From positions 7,590,001 to 7,654,000 of the forward strand of contig CATNEN010000003.1 in the NCBI GenBank assembly GCA_950097015.1: a stretch of DNA of 64,000 nt, written 5' to 3'. Made by a program: the position numbers and the translations under genes. Of the stretch, positions 57,901-64,000 are shown piece by piece. The DNA is from Macrostomum hystrix (taxonomy: Eukaryota > Platyhelminthes > Macrostomidae). Numbering within the stretch: the stretch's first letter is position 1; each line of letters begins with the position of its first letter. Under the pieces are notes generated by a model that was given only the letters and a program-made list of their open reading frames with translations, made no database searches and was not told the origin of the DNA.

Positions 57901-60900
57901 CCTCTTCATCATAGACCCCCCACCGAACGGATCGAACGGACACAGGCGAAAGTGTGTGGTAGAGAAGGAATTTATAAGAGAGCGAAAGTAGCGAGAAAGA
58001 GAGAGATGAGGCAAGGGAGAAGAGAAAGGGGAGAAACGAGAGGCGATGTCTGGGGCGGTAAGCCGAGAGGAAAATGAGAAAGACGAGGCTATGGGTGATG
58101 TACGGGACTGGTCAAACTGAGCAGACTCTCTTATGCCCTTCCTCAACTGTGCGCTAGTCTCCACCCTCGCAGAATACGGGGAGGCATAGAGGAAGAGTTT
58201 TTTCTACCGCAGCAGCAGCAGCAGCTGCAAAGGCTGCAGCAAAACTGATTGACCAACCAAGCCGCTAGATAGCGCTATTGGTGTAAAGCATTTTTGTCTA
58301 GATTTGTGGATCAATCAATTTATGCCCGTATATAAATTTCCTTGCTGTTGTAAAAGTACATGTGTACAGTCTCGAATATATGGACTTATAAAAAACCGGA
58401 TAAAATAGTAGTATTTGCTTGATCAGAAAAGCATTTTTAATAGTTTTTTATAAGGGTACGTTAGATTTTAACAAAAAAATAAATTGATTTGAATGTCGAG
58501 TCTCACCAGGGTAGGGGTTGCAGGCCGTCGCTGGCTGACCAAGTCGTACCACATTGGTTCATCCTCCAGGTCGCATGCTGATAGCGGAATAACCACCTAT
58601 AGGAATCAATAGATGGTTTCTAAGTCACTATTTTAGATAGCAACTTAAGTGACTTTAGCACACGCTGGGTCAGTGGCAGAGTCGTCTGACTCGTTTGCCT
58701 CTCGCACCAAGGTCCTGAGCTCGATTCCGCGGCGAGGCCACATTCATTTGGTGACCCAGATACAGTACGCAGACATACGCTCACACAGTTGTGTACATCT
58801 GCCCTGACTTTCTCATCGTCGTTTGGGTTCGGGAGGTTGGCCCCTCAAGGGAGTAAATTTCACGACAAGCCCCCAAGCCTTCTCTCCGCGGCTGCGCGCA
58901 AATGAATGTGGCATCGCCGCGGAATCGAGCTCAGGGACCTTGGTGCGAGAGGCAAACACGTTAGACCACTCTGCCACTCACCCCTCCTTTAGGTTGGCAA
59001 ATTATTTTATACGCTACATATTATACGGTCGATACTTACCTCGCCAATGACGTCTGGAGCGATCATGAAGTCTTGATAATCCATCACTTCGATCTGCAGG
59101 CTAGTGGTTAACAAATCCGATTGCAACAGTGGAGCGAATGTGAACAGTTGACACCAGCTGGGTTCGCTGTTCTGGTGAACGGTCTTTGATCGACGCTTGT
59201 CACTGAGTAACGATTTCAATGTTGGTTCTTGAAGAAGACAGTCTTGAATCAGGCGGAGGGCAGAGAGGAAAAGAGAGGCGTGGGGGACCACCTCCCTGAA
59301 GATTCAGAGGAAAAGTGAGTGAACACACCTGAAGCCCTGAAGAATCAGAAGGGAGGAGGCGGGGCATAGAGGACCACACCTGAAGCCCTGAAAAAAACAG
59401 AAGGAAGGGGGTGGGGCATAGAGGACCATACCTGAAGCCCTGAAGAATCAGAAGGGAGGAGGCGGGGCATAGAGGACCACACCTGAAGCCCTGAAGAATC
59501 AGAAGGGAGCTGGAGGCGGGGCATAGAGGACCACACCTGAAGCCCTGAAGAATCAGAAGGGAGGAGGCGGGGCATAAGAGGACCACACCTGAAGCCCTGA
59601 AGAATCAGAAGGGAGGAGGCGGGGCATAGAGGACCACACCTGAAGCCCTGAAGAATCAGAAGGGAGGGGGCGGGGCATAGAGGACCATACCTGAAGCCCT
59701 GAAGAATCAGAAGGGAGGGGGCGGGGCATAGAGGACCACACCTGAAGCCCTGAAGAATCTGTGTACGTCACGAAGTAATGAAAAATGAGAAAATGAAAAA
59801 TGTCACGAAGAAAACTAATACATTAATTAACTAAGCGAGACGAATAAAACCAAAAGAGTTGGTCAATAACACAGTGCAGCCCAGGTATTGGATAAAATAG
59901 TTATAACTTTGGGAGGGCGGGTAAGGTGAGTGGATTCCCAATTAATTTCACGAATTCATCTGCTACGTGCCAACAGAACTGGGAAGGCTTTTTCTGTGGA
60001 GGGGCATTTTGGGGTGGATGTCACAACGGCCCACAGTGTCTCGCGTTGCCAACTCATATAGGAACAGGATAAAAGAACAAATTTACGACAGGCATTGAGA
60101 AATTTTGGTAGTCTAGCTAACTACACGATTGGCATAGTGCGTGTATGTAGACTGGGAGTTTTACTTAAAGGTAGTTTCCTCTAGTCTCTACATATTTCAT
60201 TGCTATAGTAGGTGGGGCATTAATAATTCTGAAGTAGCTATGAAGGCTGGGACAGTAGATTGGAGTTGAGCTAAAGCCCGTGTATATCTTTTAGAGTCCT
60301 TAGCAACTTCTCTGCTCAACTGGGAAGAGTTGAGGGTGGAGACAGAATCAGAGAACTCTCCCTGAAGAATCAGAGGACTCTCCCTGAAGAATCAGAGGAC
60401 TCTCCCTGAAGAATCAGAGGACTCTCCCTGAAGAATCAGAGGACTCTCCCTGAAGAATCAGAGGACTCTCCCTGAAGAATCAGAGGACTCTCCCTGAAGA
60501 ATCAGAGGACTCTCCCTGAAGAATCAGAGGACTCTCCCTGAAGAATCAGAGGACTCTCCCTGAAGAATCAGAGGACTCTCCCTGAAGAATCAGAGGACTC
60601 TCCCTGAAGAATCAGAGGACTCTCCCTGAAGAATCAGAGGACTCTCCCTGAAGAATCAGAGGACTCTCCCTGAAGAATCAGAGGACTCTCCCTGAAGAAT
60701 CAGAGAACTCTCCCTGAAGAATCAGAGGACTCTCCCTGAAGAATCAGAGGACTCTCCCTGAAGAATCAGAGGACTCTCCCTGAAGAATCAGAGGACTCTC
60801 CCTGAAGAATCAGAGGACTCTCCCTGAAGAATCAGAGGACTCTCCCTGAAGAATCAGAGGACTCTCCCTGAAGAACCAGAGGACTCTCCCTGAAGAACCA

Positions 60901-63801
60901 GAGGGGCGGTGAGGACCATCCCTGAAGAATCAGAGGGACAGAGAGGACCATCCCTGAAGAATCAGAGGGGCGGTGAGGACCATCCCTGAAGAATCAGAGG
61001 GGCGGTGAGGACCATCCCTGAAGAATCAGAGGGGCGGTGAGGACCATCCCTGAAGAATCAGAGGGACGGAGAGGACCATCCCTGAAGAATCAGAGGGGCG
61101 GTGAGGACCATCCCTGAAGAACCAGAGGGGCGGTGAGGACCATCCCTGAAGAATCAGAGGGACAGAGAGGACCATCCCTGAAGAATCAGAGGGGCGGTGA
61201 GGACCATCCCTGAAGAATCAGAGGGGCGGTGAGGACCATCCCTGAAGAATCAGAGGGGCGGTGAGGACCATCCCTGAAGAATCAGAGGGACGGAGAGGAC
61301 CATCCCTGAAGAATCAGAGGGGCGGTGAGGACCATCCCTGAAGAACCAGAGGGGCAGTGAGGACCATCCCTGAAGAATCAGAGGGACAGAGAGGACCATC
61401 CCTGAAGAATCAGAGGGGCGGAGAGGACCATCCCTGAAGAATCAGAGGGGCGGTGAGGACCATCCCTGAAGAATCAGAGGGACGGAGAGGACCATCCCTG
61501 AAGAATCAGAGGGGCGGTGAGGACCATCCCTGAAGAATCAGAGGGACGGAGAGGACCATCCCTGAAGAATCAGAGGGGCGGTGAGGACCATCCCTGAAGA
61601 ATCAGAGGGGCGGTGAGGACCATCCCTGAAGAATCAGAGGGACGGAGAGGACCATTCCTGAAGAATCAGAGGGACGGAGAGGACCATTCCTGAAAACTAA
61701 GTAGTGCTTGAGCTCCCAAACTCACTCGGTGAATGGCAGTAGGCACATCAGCACAAAGGCGTTGGCCAGCCGGTCGTCCATCATTGGCATGAGGCCGAAA
61801 GCGCACAACAAGCTGACGGTCAACTGGGCGCTGTCAGAATCGTACCAGAGCTTCAACTGAATGCGGCCAGCCGACAGCAGCTGGTTGGATGATGCAGCTA
61901 AATTGGCTTCGTTGTCGTAGTTTAGTCGATAGTCTGGAAATTCAAGTAAGCACAATTTGGGCTGCAAAGTAAGAGATATCGAAAAAAAGAAAAATTAAAC
62001 AAAACTTTATTGCTCTACTCACCAGACTCAATCTGATGACCTCGTCTTGGACTCAAGTGGCTCTTTCTGCAGTTTTCGATGAAGATAAAACAGTTTTTTT
62101 TGTTCTAGTTTCTCAGTGGAATACATTTGCTAAGTTAAAATACAAGTATCAAAGGAGAACTTTTTTAATTTATCTGACCAAATAACACTATTTTAAGTAG
62201 AAAGTACGACATCTAGAATCTAGACTAGAATTATACCCGGAATCATAAATGACAGTCAAAAGAGCATGCGTAGAAAATCTCATTGAAGAGGAAAACCACG
62301 TAACTTGAATGCCGCTGCCGCAAACCCCGCTGCTAGAAATGCCAAAGTTGGAAATAGCAAAGGGGCAAGTCAAAAATCATGAAAGGAAAAATCAAAATCA
62401 AAATCAAAAGGAAATACCGAAATGGGAAATCCCAAAACGGAAAACGCCCATTTGGGAAATCCTAAAATGGGAAATCCCAAGATGGGAAATCCCAAAATGG
62501 GAAATCCCCAAATGGGAAACCCCGAATGGGAAATCCCCGAATGGGAAATCCCCTAACAGGAATTTCGAAATTGAGAAATCCCAAATCCTAAATATAAAGA
62601 TAGGAAATCCTAACATGGGCAATCGTGGATGTAAGAAAATATCAATAAAATATGCAAGGTAATTTAAAATCTAAAGTTATGAGATTCCAAATCAGGAAAT
62701 ATCGATTTGGTCAATCTTAGATAGGGAAATCAGAAAACTAAAGACCTCCAACACAATGCAACGTATCAGAAAAAGTTATAATGAAAAATTGCAAGCAGCA
62801 CTCACTCTAACAGCATTCTCTGCACAATAAGCTCAACCTGAGTATCGGGCTGCGAGTCTGCCAGGATATCGGCAACTTCTCGTCTAGGCAAGCGTTTCAA
62901 CGACCGGCCGTTCCACTCAAGCACTTCGTCGCCGACTCGCAGATCGCCGACTCTGTCAGCCACGCTGCCCGGTCGAACTCGGACGATGAAGGCACCGCGC
63001 CGGCGACGCACGGCGCCCGCAGCGGTTGAAGAGTCGGCGAGACATCGACGGCCGCCCATCACCTTCAGGCCTGGATTGGGTCAACAATAGTCTCTGAATT
63101 GCTCTTTGTTATGGAAGGTCCGACTAGCAAAGCTCTCGCTAGTTCTCCCCTTCCTCCTCCGTCTAGTTCTCCCCTTCCTTCTCCGTCTAGTTCTCCCCTT
63201 CCTTCTCCGTCTAGTTCTCCCCTTCCTTCTCCGTCTAGTTCTCCCCTTCCCTCTCCGTCTAGTTCTCCCCTTCCTTCTCCGTCTAGTTCTCCCCTTCCTT
63301 CTCCGTCTAGTTCTCCCCTTCCTTCTCCGTCTAGTTCTCCCCTTTCTCATCTGTCTAGTTCTCCCCTTCCTTCTCCGTCTAGTTCTCCCCTTCCTCCTCC
63401 GTCTAGTTAATTCTTCCCCATTCTCCTCCGTGTAGTTCTTTCATTCCTTTCATTCAGGTTTTGCTGCTCCTTTCATAAAAAAATTAAAAATGTTATCTTT
63501 TCTACTTAAAGTAGAGTAAGTAGAGTATGCGCAAAACACAAGATAAAAATTTGTAGTCTTCAACCTAAATCTAGACAATTGCCGTCGCGATCTGTGTCCT
63601 TCTTTAGCAGCATGTGACCGATGAGTCTCGTGCCATCCTTGGATAGTTGCCATGTCACTGGGTGCTGTAGAATGTGATTTAATAGATTTCACTCTGTCAA
63701 ATATAAGCACAAAACTAAAAAAACGCTTTCAAATTAAAAGCTTACCGATAAAAAATTCTTTACTTTGGCTTCTATCGCTGCAGGATTGCGGCGATCGGCT
63801 T
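48926..63801 (-). CDS. RIM (regulating synaptic membrane exocytosis) homologue, 3' part
   Basis: Active-zone scaffold of presynaptic terminals; in known RIMs the N-terminus binds Rab3 and Munc13 and the PDZ binds Ca2+ channels and ELKS. Exons found: 63746-63801, 63565-63664 (HPVTWQLSKDGTRLIG, typical pre-PDZ), 62806-63070 (PDZ: GDLRVGDEVLEWNGRSL), 62023-62066, 61726-61933 and 59040-59202 (C2A: IQLKLWYDSD, DKRRSKTV, EPSWCQLFTF), 58507-58596 (DEPMWYDL), about 52915-52162 (Ala/Gly-rich linker with RKRQLPQVP), 52090-51883 (polyQ), 50549-50201 and 49132-48926 (C2B: GPGQLVGRQVLGTP, LEVEVIRARGL, LDPLYQQQLVF, VWGDYGR, GWYKLYP). Phases agree except between 58507 and 52915, where at least one exon is missing from the model. 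The zinc-finger region lies beyond the window. Confidence 0.93.
49145..50152. repeat. 12-bp array in the last RIM intron
   Basis: About 84 units of CTACGATTCTAG type, with CTTCCATTCTAG and CTATGATTCGAA variants. A block of about 350 bp is repeated (49234-49570 resembles 49585-49960). Long ORFs on both strands are artefacts of the 12-bp period. Confidence 0.95.
50625..51860. repeat. 12-bp array in a RIM intron, second type
   Basis: Degenerate 12-bp units such as GCGATTCCTGCT and GCGATTCTACCA over 1.2 kb, between the C2B exon and the polyQ exon. A roughly 100-bp segment recurs (near 50945, 51033 and 51325). It shares the CGATTC word with the next array. Confidence 0.93.
52928..53262. repeat. 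22-bp array beside the RIM linker exon
   Basis: About 15 copies of ACTTGGGGTAGAATCTCATC plus AG. In the sense direction of RIM each unit reads CTGATGAGATTCTACCCCAAG, with a branch-point-like CTGAT, a pyrimidine tract and a terminal AAG. The array ends within about 15 bp of the predicted start of the linker exon. Confidence 0.95.
53263..53930. other. RIM intron, unique part
   Basis: AT-rich intronic sequence; a missing RIM exon could lie here or in 56760-58500, but none was recognised. Confidence 0.4.
53931..56598. repeat. 31-bp minisatellite, largest array in the window
   Basis: About 86 copies of CTCTGCAAGTGATTCTGTAA plus CCACTCTAGAG. Variants (GAGCACTG, CAAGCG, CTGGAAG) give a 62-bp dimer pattern near the left end and an approximately 248-bp (8-unit) higher-order pattern after 55570. 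Wholly within a RIM intron. Confidence 0.97.
56665..56757. repeat. Imperfect palindrome, hairpin-forming
   Basis: Left arm 56665-56701 (starts GTACAACAATCCGACGTCG) and right arm 56722-56757 (ends CGTCGAATTGTTGTAC) are inverted copies with about four differences, separated by 20 bp. CpG-rich, unlike its surroundings. Could be a tiny inverted-repeat transposon or a structural element in the RIM intron. Confidence 0.8.
56758..58506. other. RIM intron with purine-rich tract
   Basis: The region 57200-58080 is rich in GAGAGA/AGGGAG-type sequence on the plus strand. A minus-strand ORF at 57739-58164 (141 codons, serine/arginine-rich) might be an alternative RIM linker exon, but no RIM-specific motif is seen. 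A CAGCAGCAGCAGCAGCTGC run occurs near 58208. Confidence 0.4.
58663..58752 (+). mobile_element. SINE-C head fragment, left arm of an inverted pair
   Basis: CAGTGGCAGAGTCGTCTGAC to GGCGAGGCCACATTCATTTG, tRNA-like head only. It is followed directly by an inverted copy. Confidence 0.8.
58753..58990 (-). mobile_element. SINE-C copy, right arm of an inverted pair
   Basis: Minus-strand copy ending with the tRNA-like head CCACTCTGCCACTCACCCC at the right. With 58663-58752 it forms an inverted repeat of about 85 bp with a loop of roughly 150 bp. Confidence 0.82.
59285..59757. repeat. 51-bp minisatellite
   Basis: About nine units containing ACCTGAAGCCCTGAAGAATC and AGAAGGGAGGAGGCGGGGCA. Shares CCTGAAGAATCAGA with the two arrays that follow. 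It lies inside the intron that splits the C2A domain of RIM. Confidence 0.95.
59758..60339. other. RIM intron, unique part
   Basis: No feature recognised. Confidence 0.4.
60340..60900. repeat. 22-bp minisatellite
   Basis: About 25 copies of GGACTCTCCCTGAAGAATCA plus GA, very uniform. It passes directly into the 32-bp array. Confidence 0.96.
60901..61692. repeat. 32-bp minisatellite
   Basis: About 25 copies containing GGGGCGGTGAGGACCATCCC and TGAAGAATCAGA, with GGGACGGAGAGG variants. It looks like the 22-bp unit with a 10-bp addition. Confidence 0.96.
62205..62405. other. RIM intron, unique part
   Basis: AT-rich sequence with TCTAGAATCTAGACTAGAATT near 62212-62232, a few TAGAAT words that resemble the units of nearby arrays. 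No exon recognised. Confidence 0.4.
62415..62565. repeat. Short 14-16-bp repeat
   Basis: About ten imperfect copies of TGGGAAATCCCAAAA type, each containing the palindrome GGGAAATCCC-like core. Scattered copies continue to about 62730 and one appears again near 63838. Confidence 0.85.
63127..63412. repeat. 24-bp minisatellite
   Basis: About 12 copies of TCTAGTTCTCCCCTTCCTTC plus TCCG in the intron before the PDZ exon. In RIM sense it is purine-rich. ORFs (Ser-Pro or Arg-Arg repeats) are artefacts of the period. Confidence 0.95.
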
Positions 63802-63909
63802 CTGAAATTTCAGGGAGAGACCAGGTAAAATAAAGATAGGAAATCCTAAGATGGGCAATCGTGATCTCATGATCTCATGAACTCACGCATGATCTTGTGA
63901 ACTCACGAG

Positions 63910-64000
63910 AGTTCGTCTGTTCAGTCCATGGACTGGGGGGACGCCACACCCACCCTCAATTAATCCAGCTAATTCTGGTACCTATTTAGCAGCTGGGTGA
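63910..64000 (-). mobile_element. SINE-A copy, cut by the window end
   Basis: CAGTCCATGGACTGGGGGGA and TACCTATTTAGCAGCTGGGT in minus orientation; the tRNA-like head would lie beyond the window. Confidence 0.82.

Noticed and set aside
57739-58164. 141-codon minus-strand ORF as a RIM exon
   Set aside because: It is compositionally biased purine/pyrimidine-rich DNA without a RIM motif or clear splice sites. It remains possible but is unsupported.
63081-63435. Arg-rich or Ser-Pro-rich ORFs
   Set aside because: They are products of the 24-bp array in the intron before the RIM PDZ exon.

Overview
This window looks like nuclear DNA of an invertebrate animal. Genes are split by GT-AG introns, secreted proteins begin with their own signal-peptide exon, one gene is a recognisable synaptic RIM, and the DNA is crowded with tRNA-derived SINE-like elements and minisatellites. 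About one third of the 64 kb is tandem repeat. Such repeat density recalls what is reported for the flatworm Macrostomum, but that assignment is a guess; no marker in the window settles the species. No bacterial, viral or CRISPR features were seen.

Layout. From 1.9 to 32.6 kb lie seven tandem paralogues, all on the minus strand. Each has four exons joined by phase-1 introns: signal peptide, first half of an F-type lectin (fucolectin-like) domain, second half of that domain, and a PAN/Apple-like cysteine domain. One copy (20.7-21.8 kb) is a pseudogene. Another (30.9-32.6 kb) is a chimera created by a 2.4 kb segmental duplication. Two degenerate or reduced plus-strand relatives follow at 36.3-37.1 kb (broken lectin exon) and 38.6-40.3 kb (signal peptide plus PAN only). 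At 41.2-44.4 kb is an intact three-exon plus-strand gene for a 908-residue secreted VWA-domain protein. From 63.8 down to 48.9 kb runs the 3' part of a minus-strand RIM gene: PDZ, C2A, low-complexity linkers and C2B. Its 5' end lies beyond the window.

Repeats. More than 20 distinct minisatellites (units 12 to 51 bp) occupy introns and intergenic DNA. Nearly every large RIM intron has its own array. Three arrays in the intron before the PAN exon of three lectin paralogues share one sense-strand core, ACCTGTYAGAC, although the rest of their units differ. Several RIM-region arrays share TAGAATC. Three SINE-like families (called A, B and C here) are dispersed. Some copies have clear target-site duplications, including a nested set inside an intron.

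How the genes may work together. The lectin/PAN proteins look like a secreted, rapidly diversifying family of glycan-binding proteins whose predicted sugar-contact residues vary between copies. This suggests recognition, mucus or adhesion roles (inference). The VWA gene next to them is also secreted, but no functional link is shown. RIM is an unrelated active-zone scaffold.
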